NCBI RefSeq assembly: GCF_029870595.1
Contig: NZ_JAPDIR010000001.1
Location: 248,001-312,000 of the forward strand
Source: Sphingomonas sp. CBMAI 2297
GTDB taxonomy: Bacteria > Pseudomonadota > Alphaproteobacteria > Sphingomonadales > Sphingomonadaceae
DNA length: 64,000 nucleotides
Direction: 5' to 3'
Below, one piece after another: positions 56,801 to 64,000 of the stretch. Position numbers and translations under genes: made by a program. The notes below the pieces were generated by a model. It ran no database searches. It worked only from the letters and a program-made list of their open reading frames with translations, and was not told the origin of the DNA. Numbering within the stretch: the stretch's first letter is position 1; every line of letters starts with the position of its first letter.

Positions 56801-57270
56801 TCCAGCATCGCGCGGCGTTCGCCCGGCTTGGCCTGGATGATCGCGCCGATCCGCCCCTGGCTGACCAGCGCCGGCGAATGCGCGCCCGTCGCCGAATCGG
56901 CGAAGAGCAGGGCAACGTCCTTGGCGCGCACGTCGCGGCCGTTGATCCGATAGGCCGATCCCGCGCCGCGCTCGATGCGGCGGACGACTTCCATCTCGTC
57001 GTCCTCGCCCACCTGGTCGGCGAGGATCGAGACTTCGGCGAAGTCGCGCGACGGGCGAGTCGCGGTGCCGGCGAAGATCACGTCCTCCATGCCGGCGCCG
57101 CGCATCGACTTGGCGCTGGTCTCGCCCATCACCCAGCGCAGCGCCTCGAGCAGGTTCGACTTGCCGCAGCCATTGGGGCCGACGATCCCCGTCAGCCCCG
57201 GCTCGATGCGGAGGTCAGCCGGGTCGACGAAGCTCTTGAAGCCCGTCAGCCGCAGCCGCTTGATCTGCAC
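53863..57270 (-). CDS. smc: Chromosome segregation protein SMC
   Basis: SMC (1135 aa) compacts and segregates the chromosome. The N-terminal head has FKSFVDPADLRI and the Walker A GPNGCGKSNLLEALRW near residue 33. Two Ala/Glu/Arg-rich coiled-coil arms flank a hinge near 500-640 (GDDLEAGLDTGAERYW and VTLGGMLRRWDGYV). The C-terminal head holds the signature LLSGGEQALTAVAL and Walker B CVLDEVDAPLDDAN. It ends a run beginning with dciA. ScpA and ScpB are not in the window. Confidence 0.95.
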   Translation of the reverse strand: MQIKRLRLTGFKSFVDPADLRIEPGLTGIVGPNGCGKSNLLEALRWVMGETSAKSMRGAGMEDVIFAGTATRPSRDFAEVSILADQVGEDDEMEVVRRIERGAGSAYRINGRDVRAKDVALLFADSATGAHSPALVSQGRIGAIIQAKPGERRAMLEEAAGIAGLHVRRKDAEQRLRATEANLARLDEVIGDQETRAAQLKRQARQAERYRELSDRIRVAEARMIFARWRDAAAAADAARKEAAAAEALVAERTRAHDSAVAVQQAAAEKLATLRAEALAVRDRASEAMHGLATLRADKAAIERRIAEVRDSVRRLEEDRGREGALARDAAEALARLEEEAKALDTRIAETTARMPNLDTALAEAERAARDAEVALAQALAAQASEAAEARVAEAALAAARTRAERAERDRARIDAELRALPDPEPLQAEKARAAEARAQALRQAESARTGLARADAEERAAIEARNHAQAARATAHAELAQLDSEAAALAKATRPSDKDRLLDKLKVDAGYERALAAALGDDLEAGLDTGAERYWAGAEPRPGDPAAPPGTAPLGAHVRAPAGLSRRLAQVLVAEADDGQPLAVGQRLVTLGGMLRRWDGYVARSGGAAAAERLVRVNRLGAIEKARPAAVRAVEGADAELRRIEDNIAEARRAAADCRRVLDHAENAGREAGRAEDRAAAQLERLDSQRADLDSRIRRIAAEQDEAATERNRAEAAKAALPDGTDTRARVAALSTDAEGKRAAAASARAERGTLEREIAGARERHAAAGAEAKGWKSRAGEAARRATEMDKRAAQLAEESDALAGRPAQLEAQLAEAEAATEKARIESAAAQAAEREAELAVRETEGAVRGANEILAQAREERAGAAARAENQEARRIEMGRISGERFECPPPLLPQKAGFEEATVRTPEDESTAHERLNAERERIGPVNLVAETELAELEAAFTTNAAERDELAQAVNRLRGSIGTLNREGRQRLLAAFEAVDQHFRRLFTTLFNGGQAHLELIDSDDPLEAGLEIMAQPPGKKLQSLTLLSGGEQALTAVALIFALFLTNPAPICVLDEVDAPLDDANIDRFCDLLERMTQETATRYLIVTHNAATMSRMHRLFGVTMVERGVSRLVSVDLGGAESLLAAE

Positions 57271-57299
57271 GCTTGCCTACCCCCGCAGCGTCATGGGGA

Positions 57300-58064
57300 T
57301 CAGCGCGCCCCCGCCGCCTTGAGCAGCGGCTCGAGCTGTTCCCACGAGCCGGCATCGACCTTCTTGCCGTTGATGAAGAAGCTCGGCGTGCCGTTCACGC
57401 CGTACACGGTGGCCGCATCCGCGTTGACCTTGGCGATCTCGTCGATCTTCTTCTTGTCGCCCAGGCACTCGCGCGCCTTCGCCTCGGGCACGCCGCGCTG
57501 CTTCATGAAGTCGATCATGCCGAGCTGCTCGGCAAAGCCCACCGCGGCCTGGGGCGGCGGCAGCTGCTGCAGCTGCTGGGCGAGCTGCGGATTGGTCTTC
57601 ACCAGCTGCTCGGTGCGGGTGAGGAAGCTCTCCTGGTTCTCGAAGAACTGGTCGAGCATGCTGAAGAAGGATTCGTCGGGCACGCACTGGTTGAGCAGCG
57701 CGGCGGCGAGGTCGGGCGCGCCGTGGATCAGGAAGTCGCGGAACTCCCAGCTGACCTTGCCGGTCGAGATGTAGTTCTTGCGCAGCGGCTCGGGCGCGGT
57801 GCGGCCGAACAGCCCGCAATAGGGGCAGTTGCGCGAGCCATATTCGACCAGCTTGATCGGCGCGTTGGGATTGCCCTGGAGATAGCCGCCGTCCTTGGTC
57901 CTGCTGATCGTGTCGACCCAGGCCTTGCCGGTGGGCGCGGGGACGGTGGGAACCGGCGTGGCGGAGCTGACCGCCGCGCTGCTGTTGCCCGTGTCGCCGC
58001 CGCCGCACGCGGCCAGGGCGCCGGCGAGCGCCAGCATGGGGATCAGGACCAATTTGATACGCAT
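57300..58064 (-). CDS. DsbA-like thiol oxidoreductase, lipoprotein
   Basis: A 254-residue thioredoxin-fold protein. A lipoprotein signal ends LAACGGG. After a Ser/Thr/Pro linker comes LVEYGSRNCPYCGLFGRTAP with the redox motif C-P-Y-C, then the cis-proline region VNGTPSFFINGK. The helical insert is rich in Gln (QLAQQLQQLPPPQ). It is a member of the BdbD/DsbA-type group that oxidises or isomerises periplasmic thiols. It lies 29 bases before smc and 27 after its paralogue. Confidence 0.85.
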   Translation of the reverse strand: MRIKLVLIPMLALAGALAACGGGDTGNSSAAVSSATPVPTVPAPTGKAWVDTISRTKDGGYLQGNPNAPIKLVEYGSRNCPYCGLFGRTAPEPLRKNYISTGKVSWEFRDFLIHGAPDLAAALLNQCVPDESFFSMLDQFFENQESFLTRTEQLVKTNPQLAQQLQQLPPPQAAVGFAEQLGMIDFMKQRGVPEAKARECLGDKKKIDEIAKVNADAATVYGVNGTPSFFINGKKVDAGSWEQLEPLLKAAGAR

Positions 58065-58090
58065 AGTCTGTTCTCTCCAGAAATCGCGGT

Positions 58091-58816
58091 TCAGGCGCCG
58101 TTCGCCCAGAGCTCGGGCAGCAATCGTTCCCAGCTGAAGGCACTTACCTTGCGCTCGTTGACGATGAAAGTGGGGGTGCCCCGCACCTGATGGACCTTCA
58201 CCGCATCGGCATTGGTCTTGGCGATGCGCTCGATCAGCTTGGGATCGGCGAGGCACTGGCGGGCCCTGGCCTCGGGCAGGCCCTGGGTCTTCATGAAGGC
58301 GATCAGGCCCAGCGCCTCGGCGAAGCGAGTCGCCATCTGGGGGGCCGGCAGCTTCTGCCAGGCCTCGGCCTGCTGGGGCTGGCTCTTGAGCAGCGCCTCG
58401 AGCCTGTCCTCGAACTGGCGCTGATTGGCGTAGATCGCGTCGAGCACCGGAAAGAAGCGCGCGGGCGCGACGCACTGGTTGAGCAGCGCCATGGCGAGAT
58501 CGGGGGCGCCATGGATCAGGTAGTCGCGATATTCGTAGCTGACCTTGCCGCTCGCGATGAAGTCGCGCCGCAGCGCCGGTACGCCCTCGGTGGCGAAGCG
58601 CCCGCAGGTGGGGCAGCCGCGCGAGCCATATTCGACGAGCTTCACCGGCGCATCGGGATTGCCCTGGCGAAAGCCGCCCTGCGGCGTGATGGCGACGGTG
58701 GCGGCCCAGTCGGGCGCCGCCGCCGGTTTCGCCACGGGCTGGCGGGCCCGCTGCGCCGATGCGCCGCCGGCCAGCGCCAGCGCCAGCGCGCCGGCGATCA
58801 TCAACCGGGCCCGCAT
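58091..58816 (-). CDS. DsbA-like thiol oxidoreductase, secreted
   Basis: A 241-residue paralogue of the next gene. A classical signal peptide (MRARLMIAGALALALAGGAS, then AQ) replaces the lipobox. The redox motif is C-P-T-C in GSRGCPTCGRFATEG, and the cis-proline region is VRGTPTFIVNERK. The different central dipeptide (PT against PY) suggests a different redox potential. Its ATG overlaps the dciA stop (ATGA). Confidence 0.85.
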   Translation of the reverse strand: MRARLMIAGALALALAGGASAQRARQPVAKPAAAPDWAATVAITPQGGFRQGNPDAPVKLVEYGSRGCPTCGRFATEGVPALRRDFIASGKVSYEYRDYLIHGAPDLAMALLNQCVAPARFFPVLDAIYANQRQFEDRLEALLKSQPQQAEAWQKLPAPQMATRFAEALGLIAFMKTQGLPEARARQCLADPKLIERIAKTNADAVKVHQVRGTPTFIVNERKVSAFSWERLLPELWANGA

Positions 58817-59349
58817 CAGTCGATCCGGCCGATCTTGGGGCGCTCGTCGCTCGCCGCGACGCCGGCGGCCAGCGCCTCGAGCACGGCCTTCAGCTCCGGA
58901 TCGCCGATGCCGCGCAGGCTCTCGCCCATCGCTTCGCTCAGCGGCTTCAGGCTGGGCGGCGGCGCCGTCTTTTCGGGGCGCTTCACTTCGCCGTGGCGAA
59001 TCGCCAGCCGGGCCACCGCCGCATAGCCGAAGAAGCGGTTCACCCGCTCGACGATCTCGGGCGCGATGTGCTGCATCGTCGGGGCGTGCGCACCGGCGAC
59101 GACGAGATGGAGCACGCCCTGCTCGCGCTTGCCCTGCGGGAAGCGAATCGATTCGGGCATCGAGACGCGCGCATAGCGCTCGCCGACGATCTCCACCCAG
59201 CGGCTGACGATGGAATGCTGGACGAAGCCGAACTTGCGGAAGGTCGCCCGGCCGACATCGGGCAGCAGCTCGGATACCGCGCGGGGACGCAGCGCGCGCT
59301 GTGGCGCCGGGGCCGGCTGGCGAGTGGTGGCACGGGGGGGCTTCGTCAT
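58816..59349 (-). CDS. dciA: DUF721 protein, DciA-like
   Basis: A 177-residue protein of the DUF721 family. DciA is the ancestral bacterial loader of the replicative helicase DnaB. The KH-like domain follows a basic Pro-rich start: RALRPRAVSELLPDVGRATFRKFGF, VSRWVEIVGERYA, PQGKREQGVLHLVVAGAHAP and NRFFGYAAVARLAI in order. The C-terminal tail (LKPLSEAMGESLRGIGDPEL) is probably flexible. It heads the dsb-dsb-smc run, divergent from mutY. Confidence 0.85.
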   Translation of the reverse strand: MTKPPRATTRQPAPAPQRALRPRAVSELLPDVGRATFRKFGFVQHSIVSRWVEIVGERYARVSMPESIRFPQGKREQGVLHLVVAGAHAPTMQHIAPEIVERVNRFFGYAAVARLAIRHGEVKRPEKTAPPPSLKPLSEAMGESLRGIGDPELKAVLEALAAGVAASDERPKIGRID

Positions 59350-59376
59350 TTCCGCCAACCCATGCCATAGGGGCAT

Positions 59377-60432
59377 GTGCCCGACAACGCCCCTCGCGCA
59401 ATCGCCTCCGCGCTGCTCCATTGGTACGACCGCAATGCCCGCGACCTGCCCTGGCGCGCGCGGCCCGGCGCCAATGCGCCCGATCCCTATCGCGTGTGGC
59501 TGTCGGAAGTGATGCTCCAGCAGACCCAGGTCGCCAGCGTCATCCCCTATTTCGAGCGTTTCACTGTGCGCTGGCCGAGCGTCGAGGCGCTGGCCGCGGC
59601 CGAGGATGCCGATCTGATGGCCGCCTGGGCCGGGCTCGGCTATTATGCCCGCGCCCGCAACCTGCTCGCCTGCGCCCGCGAAGTGGCCCGGCGCGGCGGC
59701 TTTCCGGACAGCGAATCGGAACTGCGCACTCTACCCGGCGTGGGCGGCTACACCGCCGCGGCGATCGCGGCGATCGCGTTCGGACGGCGCGCGGTGGTGG
59801 TCGACGCCAATGTCGAGCGAGTCGTCGCGCGGCTGTTCGCGGTGGAGGAGGCACTGCCGGGCGCGAAGGCCGGAATCCATGCCCGCACCGATTCGATCAC
59901 TCCCGATCTGCGCTCCGGCGATTTCGCCCAGGCGATGATGGACCTGGGCAGCGGCGTCTGCACCGCGCGTTCGCCGCGTTGCCTGCTCTGTCCCCTGCGC
60001 GCGCATTGCGCCGGCTTCGCCGCCGGCGCGCCCGAGCGCTTCCCGGTCAAGGCCGCCAGAAAGGCCAAGCCGCAGCGCCATGGCACGATGTTCTGGCTCG
60101 AGCGGGACGGCGCGGTGCTGCTCGTCCGCCGCCCGGGCAAGGGGCTGCTCGGCGGCATGCGCGCATTGCCGACCGGGCCCTGGGCCGATTCGCCGCCGGG
60201 CCTCGACGGCGCGCCGGCCCCGGCGGCATGGCACATGCTCGACGAGCGGGTCGGCCATGGCTTCACCCATTTCAACCTCGACGTCGGACTTGCGGCCGCA
60301 ACGATCCCGTCGCATGCAGGCGCCGCCGTGGAAGGCGAGTGGTGGCCGGTCGCCGATCTCGAATCGGCCGGATTGCCCACCGTCTTCGCCAAGGCGGCAC
60401 GGACATTCAGGAGGCGGCTATGCGCGGCGTGA
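59377..60432 (+). CDS. mutY: A/G-specific adenine glycosylase
   Basis: MutY (351 aa) removes adenine mispaired with 8-oxoguanine. E44 lies in LSEVMLQQTQV, the helix-hairpin-helix is LPGVGGYTAAAIAAIA, and catalytic D143 is in VVVDANVERVV. The 4Fe-4S cluster ligands are C195, C202, C205 and C211, with the normal 6-2-5 spacing. A C-terminal NUDIX-like domain follows (QRHGTMFWLERDGAVLLVRR). It starts with GTG at 59377. Its last 13 bases overlap the next gene. Confidence 0.94.
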   Translation: MPDNAPRAIASALLHWYDRNARDLPWRARPGANAPDPYRVWLSEVMLQQTQVASVIPYFERFTVRWPSVEALAAAEDADLMAAWAGLGYYARARNLLACAREVARRGGFPDSESELRTLPGVGGYTAAAIAAIAFGRRAVVVDANVERVVARLFAVEEALPGAKAGIHARTDSITPDLRSGDFAQAMMDLGSGVCTARSPRCLLCPLRAHCAGFAAGAPERFPVKAARKAKPQRHGTMFWLERDGAVLLVRRPGKGLLGGMRALPTGPWADSPPGLDGAPAPAAWHMLDERVGHGFTHFNLDVGLAAATIPSHAGAAVEGEWWPVADLESAGLPTVFAKAARTFRRRLCAA

Positions 60433-61703
60433 TCGGTTTCGGCTTTGGCTTGGCAGTGCTGGCGTCGCCGGCTTTCGCGCAGACCGCTCCCAAGCCGCCC
60501 GCCGCGCCGAACGTCGCGGCCGAGACCGCGCTCGCCAAGCGCTATGTCGCCGAGGGCAAGGTGCCCGGCATCGTCATCCTTGCCGGCCGCCCGGACGGCG
60601 CGGTCACCGTGGTCAGCGAAGGCCGCGTCGCCGACGAGCCGGGCGCGCACGCCGCCGATGTCGACAGCCTGTGGCGCGTCTATTCGATGACCAAGCCGAT
60701 CACCGGCATCGCCGCGATGATCCTGATCGAGGAAGGCAAGCTCAAGCTCGACCAGCCGATCAGCGACTTCATCCCGGCGTTCAAGAACATGAAGGTGCTG
60801 GTCGATCCGGCCAAGGACCTGACGAGCCGCCCGGCGACCAGGCCGATCACGGTGCGCAACCTGCTCACCCATACGGCGGGCCTGGGCTACAACATCATCA
60901 CCAAGGGGCCTTTGCTCGACGAATACAACAGGCTCGGCATCAACCCGGCCCAGGTGAACGTCCAGATGGAAGGCCAGATGGCGGCGCTCCGCCCGGACAG
61001 CCTCGAGGAATTCGCCAACCGCACCGCCAGCCTGCCCCTGATCGCCGAGCCCGGCGCCAAGTGGAGCTATTCGATCGGGCTCGACATTCTCGGCCGGGTG
61101 ATCGAGGTCGCCAGCGGCATGCCGTTCGACCAGTTCGTCAACACGCGCATCTTCAAGCCGCTCAAGATGGAGCAGAGCTACTGGACGGTGCCGGCGGACA
61201 AGGTCGGCAATTTCGCCAGCAACTATGTCTTCATGGGCGCCACCCGCGTGCCCGCCGATCCGGCGGCGACGTCGATCTATCTGAAGAAGCCCGAATTCCC
61301 CTATGGCGGCGCCGGCCTGGTCATGTCCGCGCGCGACTATGACCGGTTCCTCCACATGTTGCTGAACCGCGGCGAGCTGGATGGCGTGCGCATCCTCAAG
61401 CCCGAGACGGTGGCCGTCGCCATGTCGAACCTGCTGCCCGCCGGGGCCGACACCTCGATCCTCAACGAGACCGCGAAGGATACCGGTGCCCAGATGGGCT
61501 TCGGCGCCGGCGGCTCGGTCTATCTCGGCGACGTGCCGGGCGGTCCGGGCAAGGGCAGTTTCGGCTGGGGCGGCGCCGCCGGCACGATCGCCTGGGTCGA
61601 TCCCGTGCACAAGGTGCGCGGCGTGGGGATGATCAACCTGTTCGGCGATACGCCGCTGAAGCGCGAAGTCTCCAAGGCGATCTACGCCGATCTCGCCAAG
61701 TGA
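60420..61703 (+). CDS. Serine beta-lactamase-like hydrolase (class C type)
   Basis: A 427-residue secreted protein of the beta-lactamase/esterase (S12) superfamily. The signal peptide ends SPAFA before QTAPK. The nucleophile is S89 in the S-M-T-K motif (VYSMTKPITG). The second motif Y-S-I is in KWSYSIGLD, and the late GWGGAAGT stands for the third motif. Such proteins are mostly esterases or peptidases; true beta-lactamase activity should not be assumed. Confidence 0.86.
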   Translation: MRGVIGFGFGLAVLASPAFAQTAPKPPAAPNVAAETALAKRYVAEGKVPGIVILAGRPDGAVTVVSEGRVADEPGAHAADVDSLWRVYSMTKPITGIAAMILIEEGKLKLDQPISDFIPAFKNMKVLVDPAKDLTSRPATRPITVRNLLTHTAGLGYNIITKGPLLDEYNRLGINPAQVNVQMEGQMAALRPDSLEEFANRTASLPLIAEPGAKWSYSIGLDILGRVIEVASGMPFDQFVNTRIFKPLKMEQSYWTVPADKVGNFASNYVFMGATRVPADPAATSIYLKKPEFPYGGAGLVMSARDYDRFLHMLLNRGELDGVRILKPETVAVAMSNLLPAGADTSILNETAKDTGAQMGFGAGGSVYLGDVPGGPGKGSFGWGGAAGTIAWVDPVHKVRGVGMINLFGDTPLKREVSKAIYADLAK

Positions 61704-62572
61704 CGCGCGCGCCCGGTTTCACCGGCGGCACGCTCGATCGTGCCGACCGGGTTCGCCACGAGCCGGAACTGCTCGCCGCCGCGCTCGCCGATCCGCGCGC
61801 GCGCCTGCTGGTGCTCGATTCGCTCGATCCGGTGCTCGACGAAGGCGGCCGGCTGACCTGGACGGACCTGGCGGCGGCGCAGGGCGAGCTGTTGTTCCTC
61901 GGCTATGACCAGGGCGCGCCGCGTTTCGCCTCGGCCTTGCCCGACGGCATGCCGGTGCCGATGGGCCGATCGCCGGCGATGTTCGCGCTGCTCGATCGCT
62001 TCGCCGTGCCCGATGCCGCCAACTATGCTTCGGCGCGCGGGCTGGTCTTCTGGCATGGCCGCAACCGCTTCTGCGCCAATTGCGGCGCGTCCACCCGCAT
62101 CACCCATGCCGGCTGGGCGCGGCACTGCCCCGATTGCGGCGCCGAGCATTTCCCGCGCGTCGAGCCGGTGGTGATCATGCTCGCCGAGCATGGCGACCGC
62201 GCGCTGCTCGGCCGCCAGCCGAGCTGGCCGCCGGGCCGCTATTCGGCGCTGGCCGGTTTCCTCGAAGTGGGCGAGGCGATCGAAGAGGCGGTGCGCCGCG
62301 AGACCTTCGAGGAAGCGGGGATCCGGCTGGGCGCGGTCCGCTATGTCGCCAGCCAGCCCTGGCCCTTCCCGGCATCGCTGATGGTCGCCTGTATCGGCGA
62401 GGCGCTGAACGACGATATCCGCGTCGATGTGAACGAGCTGGAGGATGCGCGCTGGTTCACGCGCGCGGAAGCGGCGCTGGCGCTGGCCGGCGATCCCGCC
62501 GCGCCCTTCCTGGGCCCGCCGCCCTATGCGATCGCCCATACGCTGCTGACGGCCTGGGTGGAGGGGGGCTAG
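61700..62572 (+). CDS. nudC: NAD+ diphosphatase NudC
   Basis: NudC (290 aa) cleaves NAD(H) and removes NAD caps from RNA. The zinc ribbon reads FCANCGASTRI then HCPDCGAEHFPR. The Nudix box is GFLEVGEAIEEAVRRETFEE followed by AGI, and the NudC-specific SQPWPFPASLM comes after it. The GTG start overlaps the preceding stop (GTGA). It is convergent with the membrane-protein gene at 62622. Confidence 0.93.
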   Translation: MTRAPGFTGGTLDRADRVRHEPELLAAALADPRARLLVLDSLDPVLDEGGRLTWTDLAAAQGELLFLGYDQGAPRFASALPDGMPVPMGRSPAMFALLDRFAVPDAANYASARGLVFWHGRNRFCANCGASTRITHAGWARHCPDCGAEHFPRVEPVVIMLAEHGDRALLGRQPSWPPGRYSALAGFLEVGEAIEEAVRRETFEEAGIRLGAVRYVASQPWPFPASLMVACIGEALNDDIRVDVNELEDARWFTRAEAALALAGDPAAPFLGPPPYAIAHTLLTAWVEGG

Positions 62573-62621
62573 CCTCCCCCTCTTCCCCTTCCCGGGAGGG
62601 AGGGGAGTTTCAGCGGGGAGT

Positions 62622-63128
62622 TCAATCCTCCTCCACCGGCCGGGTCGCCCAGCTGGCGTGCAGCGTCGGCACGGTGAGGTAGAGCACGAACAGCATATAG
62701 GTGAAGTTCGCGAGCTGCGCGATCAGCGCCTCGCGGCTCCAATGGTCGAGCAGCGTCAGGCCGAGCATCAGCCAGATGCCGATAAAGGTCGTGAAGCTCA
62801 CCGTCGCGAAGCCCGCCAGGAAGGCGCGCTGGCGCAGCTGCCGGTCGAACTCGTCGACCAGCCTGGGGCCGCCCCAGGGCTTGATCGGCCCGAAGATCGG
62901 CAGGAGCGTGCCCAGCACGAACCCCGCCGAGATCAGCGCATAGCCCGGATAGGTCCCGTCGGGCCGCGCCAGCCCCCAGGCCCAGCCGCCCAGGGCCAGG
63001 GCGAGCGCGAGGATCGGGATCCAGCGCAGATGGCGTCGGCGGACCTCGGCCCGGGCGAGCGCGGGGATGCCGGTGCGATCGGCGGCGGCGTCGAGCCGGG
63101 AGAACAGGCGCTGGTTGAAACGGGACAT
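62622..63128 (-). CDS. Four-span membrane protein paired with an XRE regulator
   Basis: A 168-residue protein with hydrophobic spans at about 44-62, 70-88, 108-130 and 140-160 (WIPILALALALGGWAWGL, ALISAGFVLGTLLPIFG, VSFTTFIGIWLMLGLTLL, ANFTYMLFVLYLTVPTL). I do not recognise the family. Such proteins often follow a small XRE gene, as here. The ATG at 63128 has GGAGG five bases before it; an ATG at 63146 overlaps the XRE stop (ATGA) and adds MIPEAD. Confidence 0.65.
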   Translation of the reverse strand: MSRFNQRLFSRLDAAADRTGIPALARAEVRRRHLRWIPILALALALGGWAWGLARPDGTYPGYALISAGFVLGTLLPIFGPIKPWGGPRLVDEFDRQLRQRAFLAGFATVSFTTFIGIWLMLGLTLLDHWSREALIAQLANFTYMLFVLYLTVPTLHASWATRPVEED

Positions 63129-63142
63129 GTCGGCCTCCGGGA

Positions 63143-63385
63143 TCATTCGGCCGCGCGGCGCAGCGCCGACGCGACCGATTCGAAAGGAGTGAAGGAGAAG
63201 AGCAGCTCGACCGGCGCGTCGAACACCGCGGCGAGCTTCATGCCGAGCTCCAGGCTGGGGCTGTAGTCGCCGCGCTCGAGATAGCCGATCGTCTGGGGGT
63301 TCACCCCCACCGCTTCGGCCAGCGCGCGCCGGCTCATCCCGCGTTCGGCGCGGAACAGGGCAATACGGTTGTGGATCTGCGGCAA
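63143..63385 (-). CDS. Small XRE-family regulator
   Basis: An 80-residue single helix-turn-helix protein: IHNRIALFRAERGMSRRALAEAVGVNPQTIGYLERGDY (read in two parts) followed by SPSLELGMKLAAVFDAPVEL and a short tail. It is of the YozG-like group coupled to membrane proteins. The open frame extends to a GTG at 63421, but that codon overlaps the predicted -10 box, so I use the TTG at 63385. The ribosome site there is weak and the start is uncertain. Confidence 0.75.
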   Translation of the reverse strand: MPQIHNRIALFRAERGMSRRALAEAVGVNPQTIGYLERGDYSPSLELGMKLAAVFDAPVELLFSFTPFESVASALRRAAE

Positions 63386-63412
63386 TTTGACGACTCGGAA
63401 GATGATATATTG

Positions 63413-63443
63413 CTTATACACAACAAATCATCGCGTGAGTCAA
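63413..63443 (-). promoter_or_regulatory. Predicted promoter of the XRE/membrane-protein pair
   Basis: On the minus strand, TTGACT (63443-63438) is followed by TGTATAAG (63420-63413); TATAAG gives a 19-base spacer and TGTATA 17. This is the most AT-rich stretch nearby. The start point would be near 63406, about 21 bases before the TTG start codon. Confidence 0.5.
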
Positions 63444-63564
63444 GCGAGTGCCCGCCCCCTGAAGAGCATGTTCCGGTGGTGACCGAGTTGCCTCTGGTGT
63501 GAGTTGGGACGGATCGACATTCAGGCTAGGGGTGGGGCGTGGCGGAACATTTCGAACCAGCCTC

Positions 63565-63833
63565 CTCCGTCACCCTGAACTTGCTTGGCGCTTATCCCCT
63601 TGGGACAGGGCGTGCCCGATAGCCGTCATCCCCGCGCGAACGCTCTCCGGAAGTGCCAGGAATTCCTTGCGCCTGTGCCGCGCCTGGCCCTGGATCCCCG
63701 CCTGCGCGGGGATGACGGAATGGGGTGCACTTGTCTTTACGGGACAGGCGCCAGCTTGTTTCAGGATCCAAGGTGCCGCCGGCGATATCGCTGGTGGAGA
63801 ATTGGATGCCGGAACAAGCTCAGCATGACGGAG
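63565..63833. repeat. Nested REP cluster in a gene-free region
   Basis: An outer inverted pair, CTCCGTCACCCTGAACTTG (63565-63583) and CAAGCTCAGCATGACGGAG (63815-63833), encloses a partial REP CCGTCATCCCCGCGCG (from 63623) and a complete one, 63691-63718 (TGGATCCCCGCCTGCGCGGG plus GATGACGG). Two REP subfamilies are thus nested. I see no gene in 63444-63908. Confidence 0.6.
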
Positions 63834-63908
63834 GGGAGAGGCTTCGACATGCGGCTTCCGTCCCTCGCCGCCGGGAACGGAAGGGACGGAGCTGAATGTC
63901 GATTGGCC

Positions 63909-64000
63909 CTAGGCCCGTTCGCGCGCCTGGGCGTAGGTGCCGAGCACGCGCATCCACTTGGTGTGGAACTTCAGCTCCTCGAGCGCGCGGGCGACCGGCG
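63909..64000 (-). CDS. pheA: C-terminal end of prephenate dehydratase (cut by window edge)
   Basis: A minus-strand frame ends in TAG at 63911-63909. The last residues read PVARALEELKFHTKWMRVLG then TYAQARERA. The pattern A-L-E-E-L-x-F-H-T-K-W-x-R-V-L-G-x-Y fits the end of the ACT domain of prephenate dehydratases, which make phenylpyruvate. Only 29 residues are visible, so the call is moderate. Chorismate mutase in the same window supplies its substrate. Confidence 0.6.
   Translation of the reverse strand, partial: PVARALEELKFHTKWMRVLGTYAQARERA

Noticed and set aside
60420..61703. Antibiotic-resistance beta-lactamase
   Set aside because: Motifs fit the broad S12/esterase superfamily; nothing in the context or residues shows true beta-lactamase activity.

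Overview
The window is GC-rich, densely packed bacterial chromosome. It most likely comes from an alphaproteobacterium of the Sphingomonas group (Sphingomonadaceae). Support: a circularly permuted two-piece tmRNA gene on the minus strand whose tag reads ANDNEALAIAA; the rimP-nusA-ylxR-infB-rbfA-truB-rpsO-pnp order; an NDUFS4-like complex I subunit; and many REP palindromes of the GTCATCCC...GGGATGAC type. There is no prophage, rRNA, tRNA, CRISPR array or autonomous transposase. The identification rests on reading the sequence only.

Layout. 1-2456: branched-chain 2-oxoacid dehydrogenase E1 beta and E2. 2460-6645: small enzymes, a PP2C-like phosphatase and RarD. 6825-8947: a five-gene ArsR/SRPBCC operon behind twin operators and a probably leaderless promoter. 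9358-11783: thiolase, DUF427 and enoyl-CoA hydratase. 11823-14449: a minus-strand cassette of a 53-residue peptide, a HEAT-like protein, a metal-binding cupin and an atypical winged-helix regulator; this is the best candidate here for an undescribed system. 14573-18724: two hotdog thioesterases, a PQQ-type sugar dehydrogenase lipoprotein and an S9 peptidase.

18963-31400: the translation/RNA-processing operon. infB carries an apparent frameshift near 22435, an AbrB/PIN toxin-antitoxin pair sits after rbfA, and five consecutive hairpins fill the pnp leader. 31533-37106: an outer-membrane barrel, an HWE/HisKA_2-type kinase, a LysR gene and a divergent redox cluster (AKR, cupin, tautomerase, alcohol dehydrogenase). 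37305-37568: tmRNA and its promoter. 37647-41836: Rrf2 regulator, MscL, LemA/TPM cluster and NUDIX hydrolase. 42110-46563: NDUFS4-like subunit, HrpB, polyprenyl synthase and chorismate mutase.

46560-46705 is a MITE-like element with nested REPs that supplies the stop codons of both flanking genes. 46702-52058: a J-domain-like membrane protein, then a coupled GH130/GH13/GT4 sugar cluster. 52089-53672: a D-cysteine desulfhydrase-type enzyme and a small secreted protein. 53723-59349: a minus-strand operon dciA, two DsbA-like thiol oxidoreductases, smc and a 47-residue membrane peptide. 59377-62572: mutY, a serine beta-lactamase-like hydrolase and nudC. The window ends with an XRE/membrane-protein pair, a nested REP cluster and the 3' end of a prephenate dehydratase gene.
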